Source: Phragmites australis
Lineage: Eukaryota; Streptophyta; Magnoliopsida; Poales; Poaceae
Direction: 5' to 3'
DNA: 64,000 nucleotides
Assembly (NCBI RefSeq): GCF_958298935.1
Contig: NC_084921.1
Location: 9,434,001-9,498,000, forward strand
The notes beneath the pieces are model-generated. The model was not told the DNA's origin, ran no database searches, and worked only from the letters and a program-made list of their open reading frames with translations. Both the position numbers and the translations under genes were made by a program. Below, piece by piece: positions 34,568 through 48,200 of the stretch (the stretch's first letter is position 1; every line of letters begins with the position of its first letter).

Positions 34568-35714
34568 TCATGAAAAGGTAACTGCAAAGTGGGGCTCCGA
34601 GTTTCCACAAGCGAAACCTTCGATCCTTACTTTTGGGCTGCTAGCACCGCAAGATGGAGAGCCCAGTTCAACTCTTCCTGCCGGCTTTTTGCTGTGGGGG
34701 CTCCCTAAAGGAGAAAAGGATGGCGCCCTATTACCAAACTGCGGATCATGGATAATTGGGTTGTTAACACGTACAGGAGGCGATCCACATAAAAAGCCCA
34801 CCTGACTACTCGAATCGATATCGCTGTCAGGGTCATTCTGGAAACAGAAAATTGGGTATCAAAACCGAGTCATGCATGGCAGTTTAAGTTATTTCATTCA
34901 ATCATCAAATAAACCTTTCAACAATTACCTTGCTGAGGATAAGATCAAGTATATCAGAAGTGTAGTCTGATCTGTACACCGGGAATGCACTGCAGTCACG
35001 GAGAGTAAAGGTTCAGCAAAGCACGTCATGATCAGTACCAAACTAATCATTACCATTGAAACAACTACAGTTAGACAGACAGAGTTACCCTTGTAACAGA
35101 TTTTCTTTGGTAAAAAGCAAAGCATAAATGATGCCATATTCCTTCCAGTGCCCTTTATTTCTACCATAAGCTGGTGAGTGGTGATATGCAGTATGGTGCA
35201 TCCTTTTTCTATCTTACCACGTTGAGCTTTCTATTGTGCCTAGAAGCAACAAGGGCTGCCTTTGTATGTCAATTCTCCAGTTCCATACACACTAGACAAT
35301 GTAGTAGCACACATGTGACGTTCTACAAATTGCACAACAAACCCATACAGCATACAAATTCATACACCCTGTCACGGTGGCACCCAAAATCATGCTATAA
35401 TCGAGTACATAGAAGCCAGCATGCCTGACGACTAATTGAGCATCCAGCACGAAGCACTGATAAATTATACCGGGACCTTTACTGGAAAGAAAGGAAGACA
35501 AAAGATAATCAAAGAAGAGAACTAACCCGTTCAGCCTGGGGCTGGCTCTGTTCACGGTTTCCACAGCGAATGGAAGCCGGGTGGGGCGGCGAGGCTGGGG
35601 GCAGATGACCTCCACACGGGGCGTCGGCGGCGCATCCATCTGCCAGAGCCTGGACCTTCGCTCGGGCACTGCCTCAGCCCTTGAGAGCGGCTGCCTCAAA
35701 TAGCAGTGCCCCAT
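34568..35714 (-). CDS. Small plant-specific protein of unknown function, 172 aa, intact
   Basis: Three exons: 35714-35527, 34989-34929 and 34837-34568, all GT-AG with matching phases (188+61+270 nt, 173 codons including stop). The ATG at 35714 gives [20 protein letters not shown]. Landmarks are [39 protein letters not shown] across exon 2, [32 protein letters not shown] and the C-terminus [12 protein letters not shown] recognise this as a conserved plant-specific family of small soluble proteins without an assigned role. No signal peptide or membrane helix is seen. The conserved SPPVR and PRVEV(I/V)CP blocks and the absence of any lesion suggest a working gene. Its upstream region has a CT microsatellite near 36825-36853, common in plant 5' leaders. 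Confidence 0.82.
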
Positions 35715-37536
35715 CACTCACAGCAGACTCACGCGGCCTCCTGAAACCCAAGTCACGAGAATCTGAGCCCGCTAAGTTGTCCACTGGTCCTTCTCTCCAA
35801 ACAGGACAAGTCGGAGTTGAAGTGACTGCATGGAGCAAGCAAACGGGATGAAAAGCAATTGCGTGTGCAAAATCAAAACCGCAAAGAAACTAAACAGGGC
35901 AGGTACAGAGAGCTTTTCTTTTTCTTCTCAGCACCGCAGATTGCATCGAAGGGGCAAGGAAAAACAGGTTGTTTTCCTTTTCTTTTCTTTACGTCATTGT
36001 ATGCGAAATTGCGAATTGGAAGAAGGGGAAGAAAAAAAATGCGAGGCTACAAACATGCCGGGAAGAAAATATGAAAAAGTGTAGTTTTTTTTTCTATATT
36101 ACACGAAAAGGAAATGCATTCTCGCGTTTATTTATAGTATTTTCTTTTTCGTGAAGATTCGGTTCAAGCTGTACCCCTGTACCCCAGATAACCTATAATT
36201 CAGCCAGATATTGAGGCAGTAATGTGGCAAGTAATGAACTTCTTTTTGGGGGAAATTGATTGTGCGACGAGAAAGGTTGGATCTTTAGGGAAAACATATG
36301 AAAATAGCTCAATAAGTTGGCAAATTTAACCATGAAAGCGAGAGTGTTCCTCTGGAGAAAAAAAAAATCTGTTGCGGACTATCTGGAAAGAAAGTTGCAT
36401 CAAAGAAACCACGGGGGAAGCAGGTCTCTAAATCAAACAAAAATTACCAGAAAACCTTGGAGAGGAAAGGAAGAAGAAAATCAAGCCAATTTTGTAGTAG
36501 TGCATAAGATGCGAGAATTGACAACGGCCCAAAACCAACCAAAAACAGCATGAACAAACGAACCCCATATTAGCAAAGGGCGTGAACAACCCCCCCCCCC
36601 CCCCCCCAAAAAAGATTAATCTACCTGTGGCCTGTGCACGAAATACTCCGAGCAGAAGTCGGAGAAAACTGCAGAACGATCAAGCGCTGCCTTGCCGCGA
36701 CAAAAAATTTCATGGGGAAATGAGGACTCCTCACCTGGAACCAGGAACCGAAACGAGAGGCGCCGCCACACCAACGCAAGGCCCCCTCTCCCTCAGGGCT
36801 CAGGCTGAGCGCCGCCGCGTCCGCACTCTCTCTCTCTCTCTCTCTGTCTCTCTCCCGCCCGCTCAGGTGTGGATGTGGCTGGCGTCGTTGGTTCGCCGGA
36901 AGAATCGCCGAGGCGAGGGGAGGCGGCGCAGCGCAGCAACAAGCCCCGACCCGACCCGCTCCGAGTCCGAGCAGGGAGGGTTACCCTACGCACCGGCCCG
37001 GGGAGAGTCCGAAGAAACAGCCGGGCCCACACGAGGGCGAGTAGTGTTCTGCTGACGCAAACGCCCGCGCGGCGGTGTGCGCGCCCACACGTCAGTGGCC
37101 TGACAGGTGGGGCCGGGCTGTGTTAGGGTTCCACAAGCCTGCGTTACCTTTTTTTTTCTTTCTGAAGGGGCCTTTTGAACTTGCTAAAATGAAAATAACG
37201 GATGAGCAGAACATGAAGAGCTACGTTAAAGATGTAGCCTTCACGTGCCCATCATGTTACCCAATGCAGGAATAACTCGATATTATAAGTAAGCATCTGA
37301 TAGAGACGAACTAGTGGATGTGAGTATTTTTTTGGCTTGGTAGATGAGTAGTCAGGGATTGAAATGGGGAAAAACGCAGGAGCAAATTGGTTGGTTTTGG
37401 ACCCAAGGAGTAGATGATAGAATGACAGAGTCCTAAATGAATCAAGTTGTTAACCAAAGCACGTGCACAGCACATGTTTCACCAGGAGAAGATCTCAAAA
37501 AACAACCAAGGCAAAAACGAGAAAAAGAACAGAAGC
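35715..37536. other. Upstream region of the 172-aa gene, with microsatellites
   Basis: Bases 35715-35830 are the presumed leader. Bases 35900-36560 are AT- and A-rich with no product. A run of 18 C followed by 6 A lies at 36590-36613. A CT/TC repeat lies at about 36825-36853 inside a GC-rich island (36720-37110) that resembles a promoter or non-coding first exon. Bases 37130-37530 are AT-rich and empty. Confidence 0.4.
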
Positions 37537-37617
37537 GTGGTCGGCAGGATTCGAACCTGCGCGGGCAAAGCCCACATGATTTCTAGTCATGCCCGATAAC
37601 CACTCCGGCACGACCAC
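37537..37617 (-). tRNA. tRNA-Ser (anticodon AGA)
   Basis: On the - strand the 81-nt sequence starts GTGGTCG and ends CGACCAC, a perfect 7-bp acceptor stem. The anticodon stem CATGA/TCATG encloses the loop CTAGAAA, giving anticodon AGA. A long variable arm (TGGGCTTTGCCCGC) is typical of serine tRNAs, and the T arm has GCAGGTTCGAATCCTGC. No CCA is encoded, as expected in a nuclear gene. TTTTT at about 37521-37525, just downstream on the - strand, can end RNA polymerase III transcription. Confidence 0.95.
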
Positions 37618-38240
37618 TTACTGATGTGATGTCGTTATATTACCAATTAGTTAAGACAATAAAAAAATGACGCCTTAGACCATCTCCACTCCGACGCTTC
37701 GGAGGGGAGGCTATTAAAATTATAATTTACCATGTCATCTAGATAATCGCATCGGCAAACGCCAACGGCATACACATACACATACGCCCACAGAGATGTC
37801 GATCCATTCCTGTTGTTCATGAACAATGCTAGCCATAGGCAGTAAACCGGTAGGTCGTTTGGTGTGAGCTCTTTTGTTTCGCCTGCCGACCACCTCAACC
37901 ACCAGTCATAAGCTCCTTTCCATGGCAGTTCGCAATTTGCACTGCAGATCAACCCGACCCTGGCACGTGGCACCGATGGATCCAACGATCCAGTGAAGAA
38001 AAAGCAATCGAAAGCTGCTGCGGGTGCTCCATGATTAAAGGTGAAGCACGGTTGGGCCTTTCTATCCAGTGCGTCCGACGCTTCAGTCTCATTCTTCGCG
38101 ATCTGCACGCTTCCATTCCACAATTGCTGCACTTCCACTACGAGGCTGATCTGCTCATTGCCGTGTCCTCTCATCTCCCTAGTCTGGCTGCAACATGTTA
38201 ACGGTACCTATTTTAGTTGTGCGTGACCTCGGATCCAAAC
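37618..38240 (-). other. Possible orphan open frame (37647-38174)
   Basis: A 175-codon frame on the - strand encodes FTFNHGAPAAAFDCFFFTGS, WKGAYDWWLRWSAGETKELT and CLWLALFMNNRNGSTSLWAY. I do not recognise a family. The lower end (GGAGTGGAGATGGTCTAAGG) looks like the end of a MITE-type repeat, so the frame may be accidental. The first in-frame codons are not a convincing start. It is kept as an observation and not called a gene. Confidence 0.25.
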
Positions 38241-40452
38241 ATATATAGCTCAATAGGGTGGTACCTTGTTTACTTTCTTTCTTGAACCAGACTAATTCCT
38301 ACACGTGCATACTACTGCCTATCTATGCGCACACCACTAATTAGGAAAGTACTTGATTAATTATATTCCTAATCAGGACAACTACTCGGATTGACATCCC
38401 GCACACAGAGCACGCCCACGACAACACTTGGGCTGGATCCACTGCTACTTGATGATGAGTAAACTTACACAATCATGTATCCTTTGTTGCACCTCCACTA
38501 CAGATGAATTAAGCAAACATATGCACATATTACATACCTAACGTGTGATACACATAGAGTTGGAATTTAAACTGAAAAAACACATAAGTAGACAGACACA
38601 TAGATCATATTATAGAGTTTGAACTAGAAAAAGCAAACATGAGCAGACAGGTTCACATATCACACACATTTAGATCACAAAAATCTACACAATTTGCTTG
38701 ATCCCACATGTGCAGATTTTCTTTCTCACAAAATTTATGTACAATAAGTATTATACTGACCATTTGAGCACCTAGATTGCAAAAAAAAAAAAGAAGGAGA
38801 ATGAGCAACTAACTTTGCAATCTATTTTTTATGTACTTTTTGCTACCCATTATGTGGAAATATTTGCTTATCAATTCACAAAAATATGCTTCTCTAAAAT
38901 AGTTAAGTAGCCTAACTGAATCACTAGATTTGTCTTACAGTGGATGCAAAACAAACAAACAAAAAGTATAAAAGAAGCTAAATTTGCATGATACTTCTTT
39001 CTCCTAAGATGTATGCACATTAAGCATTGATTTCAAGTTTTGAGTACTGAAGTACAAAACAAACAAAGAGTAAAAAAAAATTGATTTTTGCATTGTACTT
39101 ATTCATTTACACTCTGGTACACATATTAGCAAGTTTTTACTTCTTGTTTATGAATTTTTGTTTCTTCAAATAGTTAAGTAGCTTGACTGAATAACTGGAT
39201 TTGTCTGAGAACGAGCACATAAATGACTTAGATACTTGAATTACCTTACTACCGGTTGTTCCTTTGCAGTCCTTAAAAAAAAGGAAATAAGCATACATGA
39301 TTTAGGATATTTGTAGCATATCATTTCATAGAAAATGCACAATATGTGAGTATATGAATGTTGTACATATATCATTTCAGCTCCGCTCTGGATTTCATAG
39401 AAACACGAGATTTCATAGAATATGATAGTTTAGATTTGGCTTCATAATACCATAAAATTGCCAACATAGTAAAATCATATCAGCACCCACACCGTTTTAG
39501 CTGTTCATTATCACGAGTGCAAATATGAATCGCACATCACACATAAACAGTTCATCACCATGGAAAAAGGAGCAGTTCATGATTCAATTAACACGCTATT
39601 GGTGTCCATCTACCACTAAAACGAAAAGAAGTAAACCATAACTACGAAATCTATATGAAAAATCACTATTATGCATCATTTGTTAAAAAGATGTTAGAAT
39701 AATAAATAAATTTGCTAAAAGGTGTAAGCAAATCATAGTGAATGCATAGGCAAAATAGGTTAGTGTGAAAAATAAAAATGAACTGCTAGGAGAGAATTGC
39801 ATTGATATCGATCATTACAGTCCTTGTGTAAGTGGGATAACAAGTAAAAGCTTACAAAGGTTCCCCACAGTCATGCAGATCGATCTAAATGGCTAATGAT
39901 TGTCACAGGATCAATTGTTTTACTCGTGACAAGCTTGCAGCAAGTCTAAATGCTCATCATCTCTACCTAAAATAATCACACTATGTAAAATCCATCGTAT
40001 GAAGGAAAACACTTAAACTATTCAAGAAAAGCAGGCTTGACTTATTACCTAATAAAACTTGATTCGCTGTTAAAAGCTACTTCATTACTAGACACTGATA
40101 TCTTATAAGAAAATCCTTAATAGGCAGAAACAATAAAGTTAGATTTAGCCTCATCTAACCAAAAAAAAAAAAGCAATCACTAGCATTACCTACTTATTAA
40201 CCTCTCAAAGAAAATTTATCTGGACAAAAACTTCCATGAAACACAAATATGACTCGAGAAGAACTCATTGAACAAAAAAATTACAACACTTGAAAGACCT
40301 AACAACTAATTGTAATGCCAAAACAGATGATATAACTGAATTAGCTACTAACAACGACCTAAGATACCAATTATTCAATAGAAATTAGATCACACTATAT
40401 TGAGTTCAGAGCTTATTCAGGACTAATTGTTACTAGATAATATTTGAGCTAA
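38241..40452. other. AT-rich intergenic stretch
   Basis: About 2.2 kb with many A and T runs and no open frame above background. I saw no gene, RNA gene or transposon protein. Short repeated words (AAACAAACAAA, CATTTCATAGAA) occur but form no array. Confidence 0.6.
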
Positions 40453-40794
40453 GGCAATTTCCAACAGATACTTTAAAAATTCGTCTCCTATAACATTATT
40501 ACAGCATCCTCTAATACTATTACAATAGTCTCTATATTTTCTATCTTCATCATCTACCCTATTTTCTACCTTCCATTACTCTTCTCCTCTCTTCGAGTCC
40601 ACAGTCATCCTTCATGAACAGTGTTGCCATAGCTCCATCCCCTCCCGCAAATATGTTGTTCCTCTCTCCTCCTCGATTCGAGCTTGCATCACTATAGAGG
40701 CAGATACGGAGTCTGCTGGATGCCAGATGTGGGGCAAGAGGAAGTGGCATTTGCATTGTAGCATTGGAAACAGACTTCGCTGGAGATGGCCTAA
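40450..40794. mobile_element. Tourist-like MITE (339 bp) with TAA target duplication
   Basis: The element is 40453-40791. The left end GGCAATTTCCAACAGA and the complement of the right end GGCCATCTCCAGCGAAG form imperfect inverted repeats, and TAA flanks both sides (40450-40452 and 40792-40794). Tourist MITEs are non-autonomous relatives of PIF/Harbinger with TNA duplications. There is no coding content. A related internal word (ATTACAGCATCC) occurs in complement near 63480. Confidence 0.65.
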
Positions 40795-42438
40795 ATTGGC
40801 TTTTGAATCACAATTAACTACTAAGAAAGGAAGGATTAAACGACCAAATTACAATGAACTACTAGAAAAATTGAGGACCAAACTACCAAAATGTTTTTAA
40901 TCCCATCTATCTTCTACTACTCGTTGTTGCTTTGCTTATCCACATGTCTATCAGAAGGCAAATGCATGTTCTAGTACAGTTCTGCAGGCATCTCCCTCTC
41001 CCATAGTCTCTCACACACAGGACACACGCACACTACCTCATAATCAAAACTCTCGATCTTTATTTTGATTATCTCTTAAAAAATCGGAACCGGCAAAGAA
41101 CATCCAGTATGAACAAAAAAAATCAGAGCTTCCAAGTTGCACAAAGAGAGGGCATAGATCGGAGAGAGGGGGGAGGGGGTGCGCTCACAGTAGGATGATG
41201 AATCTGCTTGGGAGCATGCTACCATGGAACATGTGCAAGTCGAATGAGTTGATGTCTCACCTAGCCATCCCGTGTGGAGGAGCTCGATCTGATGCGGAGG
41301 TGCTCAGATCCAACAATGAGGAGTTCGATCACACACAGTTGTGCTTGGATCTGAGGACGAGGAGCTCAATCCCTTTTGGAGGAGGTTGACCTCATTTCAC
41401 CGCCATGGGGCCCCGCCCAAGGTTCAACCATCGTGCTTCCGAGCTCCGCCTTGCCTCGACCCTGCTCACGAGTGCATCCACCTACGACGCCCCCACACTG
41501 ATGCCCCTCATCCGAGCCTCACGCCACCGCCCCTAGCGGAGGATGACAGTACACGCGCTAGGGATGAGCAGTCCCTCACTAGGGCCGCATCGATGAGCTC
41601 TACAACGGCCCCTCCAGAACGATCACTTGGGCGCGCTGGTCCCGTGGCTGGACAGTCGAGGAGAACCGCCACTGCACGTGGAGAAGGAGGCAAAGGGCGA
41701 CAATGGAGAGCTGGGGGTGGCGGGGCTTTGGCATGGGTGGAGGCGAAGAAGGAAGTGGTGGTAGCGGCGCAGGGCACGGTGGCATTGTGGGATTTCGGTG
41801 GCGGTGGTGCAGACCGAGGATGAGAGAGAGAGAGATGAGAGTATATAGGAACGAAGGGGAAAGTGAACGAGAGGAGTGGATAAGGATGATAGGAGGGGCT
41901 AGGTGCAGTGAGCGAGCGTCCAAGCACATGCCAATGGATTTGAATCGAGCGGCTGTCGCTGCGTTTGTGCCAGGCGACAAACGGACGCACGGTCAAAAAC
42001 AAGTTTTTACCTTATTTCTTTTATCTTTCACTGAAGACCATTATTCGACTCTCACCTTATGCCCACCCTAAAATAACCAAACAAAATACTTGAAGTCTGT
42101 GACATGCACATTGAAACGTACTCTTGGTATTACATTGAACAGTCTAGTCTCCCTCATGCAAATTTAATGAGTAGGGTTTTTTTCCCACTGTCACATGATC
42201 CATAGGGGGTGGATCACACAATTCCCATGCTCTCGGCCTTTCCCTTCCTCTGACACAATTCCATCTGTAACATTGTCATCATCATCCTCCTCCTCTGGGT
42301 CACCTATAAGAGGAGGAATCGCATGATCCTCGACGAGGATTGCCTGGACACAAGGGCCATCGTCTCCCTCCTTTAGACAACCACCTCCGACTATGGGTTC
42401 ACCGCGCACCCCGGAAGCTCTACGCCGACCAACCGTAC
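40795..42438. other. Intergenic stretch with a GC-rich island, no gene established
   Basis: Bases 40795-41190 are AT-rich. Bases 41390-41830 are GC-rich and open in several frames on both strands, none with a recognisable product, so base composition is the likely cause. Bases 42190-42410 hold a short frame that reads as acidic on one strand (DPEEEDDDDNVTDG) and as a hydrophobic run on the other. Neither was assigned. Confidence 0.35.
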
Positions 42439-43891
42439 CGTAGGAACGAGATTGGTGACTAGAGGGGGGTGAATAGGCATCACAACAAATTTCTTACGAA
42501 ATCGATGATCTTCTCCTATTTGGATCACCCAACGCACCTCAAAACTCAAGTGGAAGCAAAAATAGAGTGAAATTTTAACAAGAGAAAATCGAGGCAACAC
42601 GACTCCACATATGGTATATGAACCATATGTGCCATTTAAGACCAATCTATGTGTCTTAGCACTCGAAAGATCACAACTTGAAAAGAAACAAAAAAAGATT
42701 AACACCAAGCAATGAAACTCTCCAAATTGATTGTCTAGAGGCAAGAGAATTCAAGGCCCCATCACACAAGCGTGTGTATGTGAATTTTATGCCTCTAGAA
42801 ACAAGAAAAATGACCTCGCAAGGTGCTGAAATTTCAGCCCAAAAACCAAAACAAAAATCAAAACTGAAAAACTTGCAAACTTGCAAGGGAACCAATAGAG
42901 CAAAACTAGAAGGAGTGGAATTCAAATATATGCAAAAACATAGACTTCATTACTCAAAGAAGTCAATCCTATTTTAGGTGGATTACAAAGATTTATCTAT
43001 CAAAACTCTCACCTATTACATGGGATAAGCACCCATACTTCTCTCCTTTAAAACCCTAACTCTAAGCTCTCAAATAGGTGGCGCAATAGGGACTCAAGTG
43101 GCTGGTTTAAACTCTCCTATGACCCTACCCCTTAATTTATAGGTCTAGAAAACTTGACCCCTAATTTTACTAGCTTTTCCCCAAAATACAACTATCTTGT
43201 AGTACACTCCTACCTACCACAAAGGGTAGTTTGGTCCATTTTCTTCTCCATTCATCGGACGGCTGCGGCGTCTTCACAACTTAGCTTCGCCTCGATGCAA
43301 GCTTCGCGATGGTGCCACGTACTCCTCCAGTTCTCTCACGATTTTGAGGCCAAACCGTAAAACTACTTGCACGCTTCTCAAAGCGTGACTCACCGTCTTG
43401 CTTACACCTTAAGCAAGCGATTCGATGTCGACGTGTGTACTCCGTCATGTGATCTTAACCACCGGCAAGTCTCTCCCGCTCCCGATCCCTTGGGCCACCT
43501 TGTCACTTGCACTGGCACCCCCTTCGCTTGACTTTGTCAAGACACCGTCTCCATCCGCTTTTCATGTTTTGCTTGACCTCCACGTGTTCAGCTAGAATCA
43601 CCATTGACTCCGCTCGACCTCCTTGATCGTCTGACACCAAGCACTCCGCTTGGCCCTGATCATCCCACCGTCGACCGCCAAGTTGCATCCACCACCTGCA
43701 CATCATGACACAAGCAAACACATATCTCCAACTCCAATTACAGTTAGTCAATCAATATGCTCAAATGAAATCCCAAATCAATTCAAATCACATCAAAGCT
43801 CATGCAAAACCGAATATCATCAAGCCAAATAAATAACAATATCAATCACTCATCACAAGTAAACCAATGTACATTTCAACTTGGTTTCTCA
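42439..43891 (-). repeat. 3' LTR of the SIRE-type copia (1453 bp)
   Basis: It is similar throughout to 50921-52415. On the + strand it begins CGTAGGAACGAGATTGG, with the first base of the expected TG changed to C, and ends TTGGTTTCTCA. Next to the inner end lies AAGAGGGAGA on the - strand, the polypurine tract. It contains no gene. Confidence 0.88.
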
Positions 43892-45227
43892 ATCTCCCTC
43901 TTGATGATTGTATTAACAACCCTCAAAGCACAAAGATTTTGATTTGAGGAAATTAAGATAAGCTCATCCAAGTGACAAAAACTCGAGAAAGAACAAAATA
44001 TATCACTTAACATAAGAAAGATTACAAAAGCACTACGAGAGACAAAGACGAGCCAAAAACCTCAAAAGAGGAAGAAAAACTCAAAAACACATACTCCTCC
44101 TTAATGATTGCACAGATTCCATTTTTTTCATTTCTAGATAAATGCAATTTTCTCACCCTTTGTTGAATATTAGTGCATAATATCTTTGGACATATTTTCT
44201 CTCCCTTTGACAAAGCAAACATCAAGGATACAAGACTATACAAAAGATGTGCAAATAAAATGCAAGCCTACAAAGCTTCACATATAGATCACAAAGCACT
44301 TGCAAGGACTAGAGATGTCAAAGCACTAGGAGGAGTAAACAATATAACTCAAAGGCGCACAAATCTCAAAGTGAGTTCTTGCCACAAGCACCGGGAGTAA
44401 AGCAAGTTTTGATCATGTTGTTCAATTATCCAAAAGATGTCACCACAAAAACATCCACAGTTTCATGATCAGTGCAAAGATTAAAGAAACTAGTGCTATG
44501 TCAAGTTCAAACTAGGCAAACACCCATATATCAATCCAACCCTTAGTTTGACAACATAAAAAAAAATATTGTTAGCACATTAAAAAGCACAAGTTAACTT
44601 TCTCATTTGATCATTTAACTATTCTCAAGTGAGTTTTAAGCAACCATGAGTTCACTTCTTTGGCAAACCACATGAAACCTTAAGCCACTATATTGGATTC
44701 AATTTTAGCTTAAAACTTGATCATTCATTTTATTGACTCCACATAGGATTCAAGATATGCAATTTTTCATAAAATCAAAACAAGTTATGCCTTTGCAACA
44801 CAAAAGAGCATATACTCTCCCAAGGGTTAATCATGGGCTAAACATTTACATAGACAAAGGTTAAAAACCCCCAATCCTCTGAATTAAACAAAGCGGCCTA
44901 GCGTAAGCTTTTCACAGAACTAGCCCTAATTTAAGCACTGATCAAGCTAAAGCAAACACTCAAGGGTGACAAGAGATTATGTTCACATTTCAAATTCATT
45001 CTTAGAAAAGACAAGCTTGCTCAACAGATTTTATGTCATGTTTTAATAATAGCCTAAGTTTGCACAAATTATTATACATCCACTACACTTAGCATAAATT
45101 CACAAATAGTACAAGAAAGTGCAAAGAACATATAAGTAAAGCTTACTAACATGATTATCTTACAAAAATGCTATGCAATGCAAATACAACAAAAATAAAA
45201 TAGAGTGTGTACAAAAGCAACTCCCCC
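43892..45227 (-). other. Post-pol region of the SIRE-type copia
   Basis: About 1.3 kb between the RNase H stop and the 3' LTR. SIRE elements often carry an env-like frame or long spacer here. This copy has only short AT-rich frames and nothing that looks like a membrane protein. Confidence 0.55.
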
Positions 45228-48200
45228 TCACACAATGCCATAGGGATGATACACACCAAGCTCTTCCCTCAGAAAGGTAAACCTTATTGCATTTAGAGGC
45301 TTGGTAAAGATGTCGGCTAGCTGGTGTTGGGTATCTATGTAACTCAACTCAATGTCTCCCTTCTCATTATGGTCTCTCAGGAAGTGAAAACTCACATCTA
45401 TGTGTTTGGTTCTGGAGTGTTGAACTAGGTTATTGGCTAAGCTTATGGCACTGGTGTTATCACACAAAAGTGGCACACTCGTAAAATATAACCAAAAATA
45501 TCTCAAGATAGCAATCATCCATAAAATCTATGAGCAACAACTAGCAGCAGCTACATATTCAGCATCAGTAGTAGACTGTATAACGCTAGACTGCTTGCGA
45601 GAAGACCAACACACAAGAGAAGTACCCAAGAAATGACAAGTACCAGAGGTACTCTTCTTGTCAATTCTACAACCAGCAAAATCTGCATCTAAAAAGCTAC
45701 GAAGAGAAAGCTAAGAGTATGCAGAAAACTAAAGGACATACTCAAGAGTGTGCTTGAGATACCTCAAAATGAGTTTCACTGCTTGGCGGTGAGACGTCCT
45801 CGGTGAAGCCTGGAAGCACACAAGCAGACGGCGAAGTGGATATCGGGTCTTGTCATCGTCAGGTACAGGAGGGAGCTAATCATACTTCTATACTCTCACT
45901 GGTCCACCTCCTCGCCATCTTCATCCAGATCAAGCACGGTCGCTGTAGCCATCGGTATCACTAATGGCTTTGCATTGTTCATATCGAACTTCTTCAGCAA
46001 ATCCTAGGTGTACTTCGTTTGATGGACAAATATACCTTGCTTGTATTGATTGATTTGCAGCCCAAGAAAAAAGTTGAGCTCACCCATCATCGACATCTCG
46101 AACTTCCTGCTCATAGTTTCTGCAAACTTGGCCACAAATGCATGAGAAGAGCCAAAAAATGATATCATCTATGTAAATCTGAATTAGTAAGAAATCATTG
46201 CTATGCTTGAGGGTGAACAAAGTTTTATCAGCTGACCCCATCACATACCCATATCCTAGCAAGAAAGACCTAAGCATATCATACCAAGCTCTAGGTGCCT
46301 GCTTAGGCCCATACAAAGTTTTCTGAAACTTGTATACTTATGAGGGTATTTGAGATGCTCAAAGCCTGGGTGTTGCTTGACATAGACATCTTCCTCTATG
46401 AAATCATTTAGGAAAGCACTCTTGACATCCATTTGATACAACTTGAAACCTCGAAAGGACGCAAATACAAGTAGGATCCTAATAGCTTCTAGCCTAGCTA
46501 CTGGTGCAAAGGTCTCTCCAAAGTCTATCCCCTCTACCTGAGTAAAACCCTGAGCTACTAGTCTTGCCTTGTTCCTTACTACAGACCCATCCTCTCTCTG
46601 TTTGTTTTTGAAAATCCATTTAGTGCCTATGGTGTGAACATTTGGGGTGGCTCTACTAGGACCCAAACTTGATTTCTCTCAAAGTTTTTCAAGCTCTTCA
46701 TGCATGGTATTGACTCAACTCGAATCAGATAAAGTATGTCCAACATCATTTGGCTCAAAAGAAGCAACAAATACACAATCAGTGAAATGAGCATGAGAAA
46801 CAGATTTAGACCTCGTTACTCTCTCACCAAAGTCGTCGATCATCAGCTGTGGGGGATGTCGCTGCTGAATGTGTTGAGGGGCTTCACGCTGCGAGATGAC
46901 CTCCCCCTCAAACACTGCTGGTGCATGCTCAAAAGCAGTTGAAGTATAAGTAAAGGCTGCAGGACCCTCTACCGGTGTCGAGGAGGCAGGAACCAGCTTG
47001 GGAGCGAGTGTAGTAGTAGAAAATAGTTGATCATCCTCGTCATCCTCGAAAGCTGGAAGGTCGCTATCTAAAAAATACTTTCGCTCATCTCCTGATCACC
47101 TGCACACTCAAAGACAGGCTAGTACAAGGGGTTGATTCATCAAAGGTCACATCACGTGACTCCATTATAGTGTTAGTATCAAGATTAAAGACCTTGTAAG
47201 AATGACCATGAAGAGAATATCCCAAGAAAATGCCATAAGAAGAATGCGACTCGAACTTATCAAGATTGCCACGCTTTAGGATTAAGCACTGGCACCCAAA
47301 AAACTCTCAAATACGAAACCTTCAGCTTCCTCCCAAAATGCAACTCATAAGAAGGCAAATTAAAGATCGAACGCAAGAAAATTTGATTGGAGATGTAGCA
47401 CGCTGTACTAATGGCCTTAGCCCAAAACTTCCTAGGACTCCTATGCTCATCGAGCATCGTTCCTAGCCATCTCTACCAAAGTACAATTCTTTCTCTCAAT
47501 CACGCCATTCTGCTGAGGAACGTGTGGGGCATAAAATTGATGCTCAATGATATGCTCAAGATAGAAAGCATCAAAGAGATAGTTTTTGAACTTGGTGCCA
47601 TTATCACTGCAAATTACTTTCAATGCACCAAGGAGTTGTTTGAACAATCTCAAAGCCAAGCTCTGAAAGTGTGAAAATACTTCATCCTTATTCACAAGAA
47701 AGAAAACCCAAGAGTAACGAAAGAAATCATCAATAATGACAAGTACATACCACTTCCCACCCGCCGAATGAACTCGGAAAGGACCAACAATGTCCATATG
47801 GAGAAGTTCTCCCGGTCGTTCAGTCATCACCAGATTGACTGGTGGGTGAGAGGTGGCAACCATATTGCCATGCTGGCAAGGAGCACAAATGAGGTTCTTC
47901 TCAAACTTGAGCTTGGACAATCGTCGAATCAAGCCAAGAGCACTCAAACGAGTAAGAAAGTCAAAACTTATATGTTCTAGTCTCCTATGCCACATCCAAA
48001 GATCAGAAGAAGGTTGAGCAATCAAACAACGAGAAGAACCAAGGGACTCAGAAAAATCAGCTCCAAAAACTCTCCTAACTTTGGACATCCGGTAAATCAA
48101 AGCGCCTGAAGAATCAAGAACTTAAGAAGTATCACGTTTGAAACGCACTTCTAAGTCCTTATCCAGCAACTAGGATACAGAAAGCAAATTGTATGCCAGA

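Noticed and set aside
36590..36613. Run of 18 C followed by 6 A
   Set aside because: A simple homopolymer tract, possibly length-inaccurate; no function inferred.
41341..41823. GC-rich frames on both strands near 41.3-42.0 kb
   Set aside because: Several frames are open at once, low complexity, no domain and no splice pattern; composition explains them.
42190..42410. Hydrophobic run IVIIILLLWVTYKRRNR that looks like a membrane helix with a basic stop-transfer
   Set aside because: It was considered as the missing membrane segment of the RPK2-like gene, but the surrounding sequence has no LRR and the opposite strand reads as an equally open acidic frame. Too short to support a call.
44000..45200. 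Possible env-like gene in the SIRE-type element
   Set aside because: Only short AT-rich frames, no membrane helix or signal peptide pattern.
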